From the NCBI GenBank assembly GCA_015227615.1, contig JAALGZ010000004.1:1302001-1366000 (forward strand): DNA of 64,000 bases, read 5' to 3'. A model generated the notes under the pieces. That model did not search any database. It was not told where the DNA came from and saw nothing but the letters and a program-made list of their open reading frames with translations. The position numbers were made by a program, and so were the translations under genes. Positions 10,731 through 21,934 of the stretch are shown in pieces. Each line of letters opens with the position of its first letter. Positions within the stretch are counted from its first letter, which is position 1. The DNA comes from Labyrinthula sp. Ha (taxonomy: Eukaryota > Sar > Bigyra > Labyrinthulida > Labyrinthulaceae).

Positions 10731-13700
10731 ATGGATATCATGACAAAGATAGAGCAAGACAAACTTGAGAGTTTGAAGAAAGCTTTCTTGCTCTCAGAAG
10801 AGGGGTTAGTACTAGAAGATTTTACGAAAGCTATTTTAACACATCTTCCTCGAGTTTATTTTAATAATCTAAAAACCGCAGAGCAGATAGATTTAGTTTC
10901 TGAAATTGTCACATTGTTCCGTACAATTGATAGAAACGCGAACGGATCTGTCGATTGGGAAGAATTTTCAAATTACGCAATAGAACAAGCAAGTTTGAAA
11001 CAAATATCACACCTAGCTGACATATCAAGATATGTACTTGTGTCAAATTCAATGTCGTTAGATTCAAGAGGAAGAAAAATAGTCTCAATGTGTTATCAAG
11101 AGCAACTTGAAACTCTTTTGGTTCTGGAGAATAGTGGTAATAAACTTGTTATGTATGATGTGGATCAAGGACTAAAACAGCTGTCTACTTTTGATGTTCT
11201 TGAAGAGATACAAGCCATCTCTCTTAAGCGATCATACACCAACTCTAGTGACATTAATAGCATGTGCAACTGTTATTCGCAGAAAAATGTTGCCATTGTA
11301 GTTTCACTGTTTGCCTCTACTACCAGTTTAGAACACTACCTCTGCCTGTTTCTATCGTCTCTTAAACTTTGGTGTTTTAGGATTAGAAAAGCAAATTCAG
11401 GATATTCGTTTTCGTATTTTTCAGCTCTTAACCTTCAGCAGATGGTTAATTTCATGGTCTTTGATAAAGGATACAGTCAAATTTATTTGTTCCACCCTGA
11501 TGGAACATATTCCTCAATACATTTTCCAATATTGCAAACAAAAACCCTAGTTCTACATAGATTACCTAAGCATAAGATACCATACTGTGCAACTGTTGTC
11601 TATGAAAAACGCAAGTTTGAATACAAGAGAGACACGTTGTTAGTTTCTTTTTATGGAGGAAAAGTATCAGTATTTGGTAGAGACCATTGCGGGCTGTTCA
11701 CAATATACATCCGTAGTTTTGGAAAGAGTTGCGGTGGGTATCACAAGTTCTTAATTTGCAGTCTGAGCAATACCCGGGGATTATGTTGTCTGAACCACAG
11801 CAACGTAGCGGAAGTTTGGAAATTAAGCCAATATCATGTTCAAACCAAATTGGTTGGACACAAAAATAGAATAGCTGACCTCCAGGTCTTTTATACCGGA
11901 ACTATTGGGGTGGAAACAGATTTTCTTATAAGCTTAGATACTTCTGGCGTGTTTATGCTCTGGGACGTTGATGTGTCCCAAGGTTTAGATGCTGTGTGTC
12001 TTTCTTCGTTCTCAACTATGGCCGGAGTTGGAGGAACAGGCTCTGATACAGTTTGTCCTAAATCTTTTCTGCTGCTCCAGCAGAAACTTGTTACCTGTGA
12101 CGTTGGAATAAGAGTTTTTTGTGATATAACTAAATCGACGGGCAATGGTTCAGAGCAAATAAAGAGGATCTTCTTCCTTTCAAATCGAAATTGTTTCGTA
12201 TTTGTTACAAGTACTAACATTCTCTTTATTTGGGATGCTACCTCAGCTGAGGTTTTGAACTCTTTTTATCTTGTTGATCAAAGCGAGTTCCTTAATGACT
12301 GTGTATCAGTCTGCGTAAGCACTAAAAGCGTAAAGCTCTATATAGGGGACAAGGTTCAGCATGTTAAAGTTATGAATATTGAAAATGGGATAGATATGAA
12401 ATCGTTTCACTTGGACTCTAAACATGGTGGTATTGCCAAGCTTCTTCTACAAGAAGTTGATGATTTATTGTTTGTAATTTCTGAAACTGGTTATATACTG
12501 TGCCTCGATGATTCTTTAGAAAGCGACCTCGTGATCCTGCGCTCTCTAAAAAACTCAATTTTTTGTTCTTCAGCAACAGGAAGGCCCTTAGTGACTGACA
12601 GTGATGTTTTTCCAGAATTGAACTTTCTTGTCGTTTGCTCACATGAAAAAATTATACACTTTTACAACTCGGAGCACATGCGTCTACTAAACTCCGTAAC
12701 CTTAAAAAATCCTGGTAAAGTGGAAAAACTAGCAGTTTGGTCAAATGTGAAAGCTATTGTTATTCTTGAGATTGTTGGTCAGGAAAGAATTCTTAGATTG
12801 ATGGCTTTTGATGATCTTGCTCTGTCATTTCTTGAGATTACTGCACTGCGCAGTGGGCTTCCAAATTGCATAGCAACATTTCATTGTGAAGACGATTCTC
12901 TTATTGTCGGCACAGATAAAGGGGAAATTCATATCTTCATGAGTCAACTTTTAAGAGAACACAGTGCAAGTACTGAGAGCACTTACAGAACTCGAAACTA
13001 TATTCGAGACAGAAGACTCTTTCGTGCTAACACAGCTGACGATAAAAGACCAATAGTGGAAGCGCTGCCTTTTAACCGGAACAACAACACTAAGCTCGAT
13101 CTGTTTATATCCAAGCTCTGTGTTTTTAATCCATTTAACTCTGCTTTGAGCTGCGTATTGGGACTTCCTAAGAAGCAATATTTTGTATGTATGAGCATCA
13201 GTTCAAACGTTATAAAAGTGTTTGAAGTAAAATGTTTCGATGATGAAGAGAGAACTGAACCCTGTCTTATTGGACAGAAAGTTTTTTCTTCTGGTTCCAA
13301 ATTAACAAAAGCAAACAAGTCTTTTTGGCGTCTCAATTTTGAAAGTCAACTTCTAAAACGTAGAAATGATCTTAAGGTGTGTGCGAGTGAGATTCTAGAT
13401 GATGTTGCCTTATCTCTAAGGTCCTCTGACTTCCCTGATAATCAAAATGTAAACGATAACTTTGACCTCGTTCGATACCCTTCTATGAGAAGAAACTCCG
13501 GTGGTAAGAGTTCTCATGTACAAGATCGTATGGTGGTTGCGCAACAACCGAACCAAACTGTAATCTTTTCGGAGTACCAAAATCAACCAAATGCAGTCTT
13601 TAGATCTGAGGAAGAAGCCAAGAGGCTTCATTTTCCAAATCTTTCTATTTATCAGAAAAAAGCTTTCTTCTTAAAGAATCAAACATTTATGCCAAAGTTT

Positions 13701-13958
13701 GGCAAGTATAAACGAGACAATGTGCACTTACAGTTATCAAATATAACCAAAATGTCTTCTTTCCTTTGGCAAGAGTTAAGTATTTTAGGTTTAACAGCGA
13801 AGGAAGGAATTCATGGTTCAACATATATCAATGGAGTAAAGAAAAAGAACCGCAACAAAGCCCCTTACAACATGAAGGTCATAGCTCAAATTCCAAGACA
13901 TAAAACCGTGCCACAGTCTATGATACTTAATATGAAATCTAGTCAATTGGAAACTTGA
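10731..13958 (+). CDS. EF-hand/WD40-repeat protein (WDR49/WDR64-like)
   Basis: Single exon of 1075 residues, ATG 10731 to TGA. The N-terminus is an EF-hand module; residues 67-78 (DRNANGSVDWEE) form a canonical Ca2+ loop with acidic or polar ligands at positions 1, 3, 5, 7, 9 and 12. The rest is a divergent beta-propeller array, clearest at about 380-415 (LVGHKNRIADLQVF then SGVFMLWDV) and again with LFIWDATSAEVL and HIFMS. The C-terminal ~200 residues are polar. An EF-hand followed by two propellers is the layout of the WDR49/WDR64/EFCAB8 group, whose function is poorly known and often linked to cilia. It is packed 20 bp behind the THP3-like gene and ends 164 bp from the convergent C2-protein gene. 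Family call good; function uncertain. Confidence 0.8.
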   Translation: MDIMTKIEQDKLESLKKAFLLSEEGLVLEDFTKAILTHLPRVYFNNLKTAEQIDLVSEIVTLFRTIDRNANGSVDWEEFSNYAIEQASLKQISHLADISRYVLVSNSMSLDSRGRKIVSMCYQEQLETLLVLENSGNKLVMYDVDQGLKQLSTFDVLEEIQAISLKRSYTNSSDINSMCNCYSQKNVAIVVSLFASTTSLEHYLCLFLSSLKLWCFRIRKANSGYSFSYFSALNLQQMVNFMVFDKGYSQIYLFHPDGTYSSIHFPILQTKTLVLHRLPKHKIPYCATVVYEKRKFEYKRDTLLVSFYGGKVSVFGRDHCGLFTIYIRSFGKSCGGYHKFLICSLSNTRGLCCLNHSNVAEVWKLSQYHVQTKLVGHKNRIADLQVFYTGTIGVETDFLISLDTSGVFMLWDVDVSQGLDAVCLSSFSTMAGVGGTGSDTVCPKSFLLLQQKLVTCDVGIRVFCDITKSTGNGSEQIKRIFFLSNRNCFVFVTSTNILFIWDATSAEVLNSFYLVDQSEFLNDCVSVCVSTKSVKLYIGDKVQHVKVMNIENGIDMKSFHLDSKHGGIAKLLLQEVDDLLFVISETGYILCLDDSLESDLVILRSLKNSIFCSSATGRPLVTDSDVFPELNFLVVCSHEKIIHFYNSEHMRLLNSVTLKNPGKVEKLAVWSNVKAIVILEIVGQERILRLMAFDDLALSFLEITALRSGLPNCIATFHCEDDSLIVGTDKGEIHIFMSQLLREHSASTESTYRTRNYIRDRRLFRANTADDKRPIVEALPFNRNNNTKLDLFISKLCVFNPFNSALSCVLGLPKKQYFVCMSISSNVIKVFEVKCFDDEERTEPCLIGQKVFSSGSKLTKANKSFWRLNFESQLLKRRNDLKVCASEILDDVALSLRSSDFPDNQNVNDNFDLVRYPSMRRNSGGKSSHVQDRMVVAQQPNQTVIFSEYQNQPNAVFRSEEEAKRLHFPNLSIYQKKAFFLKNQTFMPKFGKYKRDNVHLQLSNITKMSSFLWQELSILGLTAKEGIHGSTYINGVKKKNRNKAPYNMKVIAQIPRHKTVPQSMILNMKSSQLET

Positions 13959-14122
13959 GTTTTGAATAAGCGCTTTTATTCTTTGCTTGAGACGTTCTCG
14001 GTGCGCTTACCTTGATTTATTTGGTGAATTAAACCCTGCTTCTGCAGCCTTTACAAGGCAGGTTGATAATAGAACCCCAAAGGTGATCTCAATAATCTTG
14101 TTGACAAGTTAATAATAGTATA

Positions 14123-16168
14123 CTATTTGCTTCCTAGTTGCTTTTTGTCATTAGCACCCGTGTCAATTTTTAACTTGTCCTGGTGGGCATCTATTTGGTA
14201 TTCTGTTTCCAGAATTTGCAATTTGCAGAGAAATTTATGCCCATTCACATCATGTGTTGGAATTTTTTTCAAGAGGGAGTATAGGCTCGGGCGTGTTAGT
14301 GTTACATCATTTCTCTTAGCACGAGGTTTCTTACGTCGTTTTCTCTTGTTTCCGTAGACCAGTGCGTAAATACTCTTGATGAGTCTTCCAAGAAGTTCAA
14401 AAGGGAACAAGAGGTAGAGTAAACAGACGTAAGTAAATGGTATAAGACTAGCAGCATATATGATACTTGCGAATACAAGGGATACAAGTAAGAGACCGGC
14501 CAATAAGAGCGATGTTATAAATTCATCACTCCAATTGAGGGCGTTGACAAGTTTTTCAAGTGTGTCGGTTACACCTCTGAGAAAACCTTCAATAAAATCT
14601 AGCATAGCACCAAGTTTTAATAACTGCTGTGTTGAGGTTAAATCAGAAGGAATCTTTTCTGTTTCATGATTCCACAGTATAAAGCCCCGCTCAGTTTTAT
14701 TAGAAATGTATCTGTGATGAAGAGACTTGAGTAGGACATAACCATATGCAAAAAAAGGGAGTTGCCATAGATCCAGATCTAGTTCTCTATAAGTTTTACC
14801 AATGTATTCTCCATCTTCTGAATACTCTGAAACTGCAAAAAACTTATAGGCAGCAGCATAAACAAATACAGATATAAATGGATATTCGAATTTTCTTATG
14901 AAAGTAAAATCGTTTAGCACTTCCTTAATGAAGCTTATTATTTGATCTTTAACTCTAAATATTCTTGAAATATGTCGTTTTAAGTCATAAACTTGAGACA
15001 GTGTCTGGCCAAGTAAATTTCTGTGAAAACCAAAACTACTTGAATCTTTCTGCTTTTTAGTTGTGTCCAAATCTTGTAAATAAAGTTCAAATAATTTTTT
15101 CCGACTGATAACATTGTTCTCAGTACCCTCCAATAATTCAGAATCTGGACAAAAGGAAAGGTCAAGCAGAACTCTTCCCAATGACGGTTGCGGGCGATCT
15201 AACCCGGAACCAGGCGAATCTTGGAATGCAGGCTGATATTTCTGTCTATCAGATACACAAGGAAATATTTCAAACCAAGCACTTAGCTCACTCTTTATTT
15301 CCTTTTCCTTGACTAATACAGGTATAAGAGGTGGCAGCTGCAATAGCCACGACACTGGAACTAATATTTGTCCAATTAACGTGTCACTCATCAAGTAGTT
15401 ACTTTTGTAAATTAAAACCCTTAGATCTGAATTAAATATATCCACAACATCAAAATCTGTTCTTATTTCCCAAGTGTAACAGCCATTTTCATCTGGGAAA
15501 ACCATAGGACATACCAAGTTGTCATTCTCAACTTCAAGAACAGCAAAAACTTTACCAGATATACCTGCTTTCTCTAGGCCTTTAGCTGATCTTAACCTAA
15601 TTGAAAGCTTTCCATTTGATTTTTTCTCGCGTGGGAAGCGCTCAAGGGATTTGGGTGAAAATGTTCCACTGTGTTCTACACCTTTAATATAGATTTTTTC
15701 TCTTTTCTTAGATTCTGAAGAGTTTTTTGTTTCTATACTTCTACCTGTCTCAAAATAAACACTACTCGAATTTCTTCGGAGTCGACCAGCTCTCATCTTT
15801 ATTTTGTCAGGATTGAAGCTATGCTTTGTCCCTGAGTTCGGGGTTAAATCAGCGCCTTCTATATCAGTGTGCATAAACATAGGTTCTTCCTCCATTTTTC
15901 CGAGAGAAAAATCCATACGTGGTGGGTGATTAGGTGATCCTGTACTATTCAAAGAAGATAAGCTTTCCATGGAGACCATTCGGTTCATTCTGTTGTTATT
16001 TTTCTGTGCGTCACCAGGCACTTGAAAATATTGTTTGTATACATCTGTTGAGGAGAGAGCATCTGCAGTATTCTCAACCTGATGGCTTACATAATCACGA
16101 ACAGAGTTGGCAGTCTTAGTGGTTTTTAACTCTATAGATCTAAGTTTTTCTTTTACAGCATTCTTCAT
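14123..16168 (-). CDS. C2-domain multi-pass membrane protein (MCTP-like tail)
   Basis: Single exon of 681 residues from ATG 16168. Residues 1-180 are Ser/Asn/Lys-rich and probably disordered. Residues about 187-303 form a C2-type beta-sandwich (GKLSIRLRSAKGLEK, then LRVLIYKS, MSDTLIGQILVPVSWL). The Ca2+-binding Asp pattern is incomplete, so lipid or protein binding may be Ca2+-independent. Hydrophobic segments lie at about 429-447, 468-482 and a long 551-590 block (LLLAGLLLVSLVFASIIYAA) that could form a hairpin, followed by a Lys/Arg cluster at 607-619. C2 plus a C-terminal membrane hairpin recalls the MCTP/PRT_C arrangement of ER-membrane contact proteins, but only one C2 is evident. Transcribed divergently from the DDT gene across 91 bp. 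Confidence 0.65.
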   Translation of the reverse strand: MKNAVKEKLRSIELKTTKTANSVRDYVSHQVENTADALSSTDVYKQYFQVPGDAQKNNNRMNRMVSMESLSSLNSTGSPNHPPRMDFSLGKMEEEPMFMHTDIEGADLTPNSGTKHSFNPDKIKMRAGRLRRNSSSVYFETGRSIETKNSSESKKREKIYIKGVEHSGTFSPKSLERFPREKKSNGKLSIRLRSAKGLEKAGISGKVFAVLEVENDNLVCPMVFPDENGCYTWEIRTDFDVVDIFNSDLRVLIYKSNYLMSDTLIGQILVPVSWLLQLPPLIPVLVKEKEIKSELSAWFEIFPCVSDRQKYQPAFQDSPGSGLDRPQPSLGRVLLDLSFCPDSELLEGTENNVISRKKLFELYLQDLDTTKKQKDSSSFGFHRNLLGQTLSQVYDLKRHISRIFRVKDQIISFIKEVLNDFTFIRKFEYPFISVFVYAAAYKFFAVSEYSEDGEYIGKTYRELDLDLWQLPFFAYGYVLLKSLHHRYISNKTERGFILWNHETEKIPSDLTSTQQLLKLGAMLDFIEGFLRGVTDTLEKLVNALNWSDEFITSLLLAGLLLVSLVFASIIYAASLIPFTYVCLLYLLFPFELLGRLIKSIYALVYGNKRKRRKKPRAKRNDVTLTRPSLYSLLKKIPTHDVNGHKFLCKLQILETEYQIDAHQDKLKIDTGANDKKQLGSK

Positions 16169-16259
16169 TCCTTCCTTGCAAAATAGTTTCGTTTAGGATA
16201 TTATCTAACCAAACGAGAAACTATCTTTTTTCTATACATATAACAACATTTGGTTAACT
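16169..16259. promoter_or_regulatory. Short divergent promoter region
   Basis: Only 91 bp separate the ATG of the C2 protein (minus) from the proposed ATG of the DDT protein (plus). Both promoters must lie here or inside the genes. No clear TATA box is visible on either side; the tract contains CTATACATATAAC at 16232-16244, which could serve the plus-strand gene. Confidence 0.45.
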
Positions 16260-19200
16260 ATGTTAACGGAAGAAACAGATCTTTTTCTAAAGGCTGCATA
16301 TATTTGGAAAACAGCGAATGAGTTTAATGAACTTTTTATACTGCGACCATTCTCCCTGCAGACATTTATAAATGTAATTTTTATCTTCAATTTACCTTTA
16401 GGCAATTCATGCAAAAGAGGAGTCAGCGTTGATAAGTGAGTTAGTTTGTTGTCTTGTGGACTTCATTCTTTGTGACTTTGACTATACCAATGAATCAGGT
16501 GTTGTAAGGACAGTTTCCGGTTTACTCAAGGATCAGCTTAACATTATAACGTGGCCATATTATGTTCAAGCTTTAGTAAGACATATTTATGGAAAGAAAG
16601 AAATAAAAGCAGTTGAGAACCGCATACTTGTATACGAGTTCTTTTTAATTATTCTTAGGATACTGACTTATCTAAACCTCACATTGACATTTCAGAGGCT
16701 CACAGAAAATCACAGAACCATGCTAATATTAAGGTGAATGAACTTTTGTTCCTGCTCAAACAAAACAGTGTCATTCAACAAAACTGTAAGCTTCATGAGA
16801 AAGAGTTTCCAATATCCTTTGAGTCCCACTTTTGCTTTGAGGGTGAATATTTGTTAGTAAAAAGGGATATTCTTTTAACTCTAGAGGAAGAGTTTGGTTC
16901 TTCTATTAGAACTCCTACTTTTTACAAGTTCTTCGAAGGCTTACTAGAACTGTTTTCACAAATACAAATAAACTATTCAAATTCCTACAATAAGGTTCTT
17001 TTTACTACAAAGCCACAAAGTATGGCATATAACCGAAGTAAAGTTATGGAAATTGAGGATAACGAACTTCTGGTTTCAACACTAACCTCTATTCTCACCA
17101 TACTTCATAAAGACGTTGCCTTCACAAACTTGCCTCTGGAGGAAAAATTGGATGTTCTTTGTTTTTTGGTGGACTCTTGTTGTGATGCAACTGCATTCAT
17201 TGAAGAAATTGATAAAAGGCAATTGTCACTCTCGGAAGAGATAAATGAAACTAATAATATTAAGGCGCAATTAGAGAATGAACTAGATTTTTTACAGGTT
17301 AAGTTAGGGACTCATATCGAGCAGATAGATAGCTGCCAGAAAGCAATTAATAAAGAATTACAAGAAATTCTGCAAACTAAGTTGAAAAATCCACAAGATA
17401 TATTTATCGGTAGGCATGTTTATATTAATGACCTGGTGGGTGTTATCCTTTCACCAGTTCAAACTGATAATAAAACTATGCAATCAAAAGAATCAACTTT
17501 GCTCTTGCCAGGTTGTTTGAGCTATTCTGACATTGGTTTAGGAAATGGAACAGGGCAAAGGAAAAAAGGCAGGCTAGAAAAATTAAGAAGAAGCAAAAGG
17601 ATAAAACTAATGAGATCGACGCAGTTATTTGATTGTGGTAAAATTGCTTCTAGTGCAGCACAAAAAAGAACAGGAACTGATTATATCATTCGCTTTCAAA
17701 ACGGCAAGCAACAGATACTTGGCTCAAATGCCATAGCTTCTTCCTGTCTTGGGCTTAAGGAACTCCCCTCCGAGCCGAAGTTCTTTCTTCGATTCAGAGA
17801 ACATATCAAATATAAGAATATTGAAGTTGTCCTTCCTCTTTATGAGCAGCTACTGCCGGGGAGGGCGGTAGTGTTGAAATCATTTGGCTATGCACGCATC
17901 GTTTTTGCTCAAAGGTTGGGCACTTTAGTTAAGCTGGAATGTACTTTGAGCTTTGGGACAATCTTTTTATCAATCAATTTGGAAGCAGAACCAAACATGG
18001 ATATTATGTATTTGGAAGTAGATTGCCACGAAGTTGAGAAGCTTTCTAAAAAGCGTCTAAGTCACTCGGGGGACCTGATTCGTGATGTATTACGGGAAAA
18101 AACGGAAGAACAGATTGCTGTTTCTGAAAAGAAATTTTCGGCGCTAAAATCAGGAAGAATTATTTTTTCAAGACCGGAATTCTTCATCAAAACAAACTTC
18201 GATAGTAGGTTTGGCCGCATATGTTTTTTTCCGGTGGAAAATTATCTTATTCTCCGAATAGAATCAACGACGTTTTTTCCAGTGTTTGGGGTTCTTAATT
18301 ATTCCGAGCTTGTTTCTCTCCATGATGTTGATTCAGTTTTAAAACTTCTAACCCAGAAAGCTGGGTTAAAAAAGTTTCCAGTGGTAGATATTAAAGAATT
18401 TGAAGCTGTTTTCAATATGGCTAAAACTGCAGTGACTTCAACAGTAGTTTGCTCTAGGGATGAGCACCTTCGCTTCGATAACATGAACTATGATAAATTT
18501 ATTCCCGCTAGTTTAAGGCAATTTGGTGCCTGTTTTCAACAAAATTTAAGTCACAAACGATATAGCGGAATTGCTCTCGCTAGAAGTCAACTCATTAGGC
18601 TTCTTGATAACATCTGGATATTTGTTTTTTCGATGCAGCCAGTTAGAAACTTGTACGAGTCAATTCGTAAAACCTTATTGGAAACAACCGATGTAACAGT
18701 GTTACTTAGAATCTTACAGCTAATTGAGGGTGTGATAAGCTCCCACCTTCAAGGGAAAGCCGAGCCCTTCAGAAAACAGGTTGAGCTTGTTTTCCCTGAT
18801 TTCCTATCCGGAATCAATCTGTCTACAGACACGAGCTTAAAGCTTAAACCAAACCACTTCCGAGATGTTGTGTCTGGAATTGGCACTAAGACACTGAGGT
18901 TTGGAACTGACCTAAAAATAACTTTGGATGAATTTTTGCAACTGTCGCCTGAAGAAATGCAAGATAGAACTGATATGTCAAGGTTTCACACCGTCCGTTA
19001 CTTGCTCAAAAACTTCATAACATTGTTTTTCAGGTATATTATTCCTAACGTCGAGGAGAAAACTATTGAGACTGTCTTCAACTGGGCAACAGAAAATGGC
19101 GTGCCTGCACTTGAGGTCAGACTGGAGTCTACTTACGGGGGACGCAATCTGGAGTATTTTCTGCGTGCTCGAACTTGGGAGGAAGAAATCATTCGCCTTT

Positions 19201-21500
19201 ATCAGGTACTAAACCATACCTTTCTCAAAGAACAAAAGGAGGCAACACAGATAGGCGAACTAGTTCGAGAGCAACTTCGGGAGAATGGATTTTCATACCT
19301 CAAAGTATGGAATAAGGTAGAGGCTGAGTGGAGGGACATACTAGAAGCAGCTGTAAGGAATGGAGGTATCTCGCCGACAACTCTTTTAAAATCAATTATT
19401 GTCCTCGAAGAAGCAACCTTCTATTTAACTAAAGGCTTATCATTTAAAGATCTGCAACTCTGTTCGCGAATATTAGGTGCGCCAATTCCTCGTAGCTACG
19501 AGTTTCAAGCTGATGATGTTGTTTTATTAGATAGGCTAAGATATAGCGAAATAGGGCAAAATGGGAGGTTCGCGACCCCAGGTCTGGATCCTGCTCTCGA
19601 TTATCTTAATTCTGGTCTTGTTGGGTTTAGCGATAATGGCGAGTTGATACAAACTGGCAACCGTACGAGGTTTCAGTCAAGTGAGAGATTTGAAGAATTC
19701 CTTTGTTTCTATGCGAAGTATTTTTTGGGTGGTAGAACGCCTTACTGTATCCTCACAGTGGGAGAGTTGACTCTGCGTGAAAAGAAAATTCTAAGATCAA
19801 CGCGCTTAGAAATACCAAGAAATGCAAAAACTGTACCAGTTGGGGCACTCAAGAACATTCTTAAGAAGAGTCAAGTATTGGGGAACGCATATTCTACTAT
19901 GATATCATCTAATAATGAATCTTCAGAACAGCTTCTTAACATTTGCAAGCGTGTAGAATCTTTTGCATCGGAAAAATACTGTTTTTTTTGTTTCGAAGGT
20001 GGTGAGTTGTTGCGTTGTGATTTTCGGAAATGCCCCTACAGGTTTCATTTTAACTGTCTCTTCAATGACATGGTACTCCAGCAGTACCAAGGTTCTCCAA
20101 TTCTTGAGAAACAAGTTGATCTAGCCGTTGAAATGGACTACTTTATATGCCATCTTCATCAACTGCCCTACCTTGAACAAGATATTGCTCTACTTTCCTT
20201 GATTGTACTTGATGTATCTAACGAAAGTCTTGCTGACCTAGAAAGCAAGCACAATGAAGGGGCCGAGGTTGATGGGATAAATGTCATTTTAGCCAACTTA
20301 CGAATTCTGGTTTCTTATCAATGTCTAAAAACTTTATCTCAATTCACTGAATACTTGACACAGCTAATTGATTCTATCAGTGCTGGAGATCTGCATTCAA
20401 TTAATCTCAGAACAATCTCTGAGGTGAAGAAAAAATTAGCATGTGATATCTTGAATGAATTAAAAGTCAAAGTAATTAAGAGTTATAAGATTCATATGCA
20501 TATGTTGGCGAATGAAAGCAGAGCAGAACTTAAAGAAAAAAAACTTAATGTCTTATTGTCCTACTTAACTGACAAGATTGAGAGCAAGGAGAGTGCAGCC
20601 GAAGCTAGAAAGATGTTGAAGACTCCTACCACTAGAAACCGCTTGTCAAAGAAAACTGCATCTAATGTAAATACTTTACGGGCCTCTAGAATGGCTCGTA
20701 TGTTGGAATCAAGTGTCAAACCTGTTAACTCCCTTTCAGAATCACGTAAGCGAAGCAGAGTATTAGGAAGTAAAGTTGGTGGCGGACCTAGATCGGTCAC
20801 AAATGGCATCCATTTCCAGTTCTACTCTCGTCTTCTTCCATTGAAACAATATTACCTTAGTGGAACTAAGAAATATCTTACTAGTTTAACCTGTGAAGAT
20901 TTAAGTAAGTCTCTGGAGGTAGATAGCAGTTTTTGTCTTGGGTGTGGAAATTGTGAAATCCGTAAACAACTCGGGAATCAAAGTTATCATGGTTTTTCTT
21001 CTCTAGAGATAACAAAGTGTATTGGTCAGAATAACGATAAAAGCTCAACTGGGAAAATATCAAGGCCAAGAAAGCGTAGGACTTATGTTGATTCCGATTT
21101 GAACGATTCTGATTTCGAGTATGATTCAAAGGATGAACGGTGTCTTGATGACGACCTCACTTGGGAATTTGAGCTTAAGAATGCATCACCGTTTCTTGTA
21201 GAAGTAAACCAGGAATTTCTTTCATATGTGAATAAGTACTCATTCAAAAAGTCTAGAAATTTTAAGCCTGCGGGTTTGGGCTCCAGCGGAAGATTGATGG
21301 AAACTGTGCCTAAGTTAGATAAGTTCTGGATTGACTGTCTTGTACCTGAGGTTCAAAGAACTGGGGTTAAAGTTAGCAAGAAAGAAGATATTAAGCTTAT
21401 CACACTTACTGTTCCTCTGGTGGATTCTTACAATTACTTACTCACCCGGAAAGGTTGGTATGTTGTAATGAAAGCTCAGCAGCAAGAAAATGTACTTTAG
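16260..21500 (+). CDS. DDT-WHIM-PHD chromatin protein (BAZ/ACF1-like), three exons
   Basis: Exons 16260-16373, 16402-16629 and 16659-21500 give 1727 residues; introns of 28 and 29 nt start GTAATT and GTATAC and end TTTAG and CTTAG. Splicing joins a clean DDT domain at residues about 9-65: AAYIWKTANEFNELF, RPFSLQTF, then across intron 1 AIHAKEESALISELVCCLVD. A WHIM1 motif follows at about 272-315 (LPLEEKLDVLCFLVD). A PHD-type zinc finger sits at about 1218-1285 with CFFC, CDFRKC, HFNC and a closing CHLH. A basic RPRKRR patch and acidic stretch (DSDLNDSDFEYDSKDE) precede the C-terminus. DDT/WHIM/PHD proteins are accessory subunits of ISWI-type nucleosome remodellers, where WHIM and DDT position the nucleosome-spacing module; that role is inferred here. 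The TAG at 21498-21500 overlaps the stop of the convergent roadblock gene. The middle ~900 residues are unrecognised. Confidence 0.82.
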
Positions 21501-21860
21501 AGTTCCTCGCAGTCAGTATCTTGAGTGACTACTAAGTTATATTTTCCTTCATCATCATCTGGTGCAACCATGATCTCCATATTTTGTGTTCTTATGCGTA
21601 GAAACGTCAGCTTATCCTATAATTCAAAGTTTAAGAGTATGCATTACTTCAGGATTCAGCTCTCTTATGGTTAATCCCGCCTTGTGCGTTAGCGCTGATA
21701 CGAGAGAACTGAGTGCTTGCTCAAACTTAGAATCCTCTATATTACTTCTTATTGGCTGACCGTCATTGTTTTGAATGAGGATATGCCTCACTCCTTTGTG
21801 TTTCAAAATTCTCTGAATTCTCTTTTCTGCCTTTGACATATTAATTGCAACGGAAACCAT
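21497..21860 (-). CDS. DYNLRB: Dynein light chain roadblock/LC7, two exons
   Basis: Exon 1 is 21860-21648 and exon 2 is 21616-21497, split by a 31-nt intron (21617-21647, GTAATG...TATAG). The 110-residue product follows the roadblock fold throughout: AEKRIQRILKHKGVRHILI, NDGQPIRSN, a central helix, AGLTIRELNPE joined by splicing to DKLTFLRIRTQ, then MEIMVAPDDD and the last strand NLVVTQD. The junction matches the conserved DP-x-N-DLTFLRIR segment of DYNLRB1. Met8 (MSKAEKRI) is an alternative start giving 103 residues, nearer the usual ~96. Roadblock chains dimerise on the dynein intermediate chain in cytoplasmic and axonemal dynein, so this organism probably has dynein motors. The start codon lies within CATG, adjoining the next plus-strand gene's upstream region. 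Confidence 0.9.
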
Positions 21861-21934
21861 GACTTAATAACATTCGCACGAATGTAGTTCGTAGCTCTTT
21901 TTTTCGAACAGGAGTAAGGCCAGAGCTTTTTACT

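Noticed and set aside
11891-13631. Several minus-strand frames of 70-112 codons opposite the WD40 gene
   Set aside because: They are antisense shadows of the EF-hand/WD40 coding sequence with no independent support.
16429-16737. A separate 102-residue protein starting at 16429
   Set aside because: It is exon 2 of the DDT gene read through the second intron. Splicing at both ends gives a continuous DDT domain and joins the large downstream frame.
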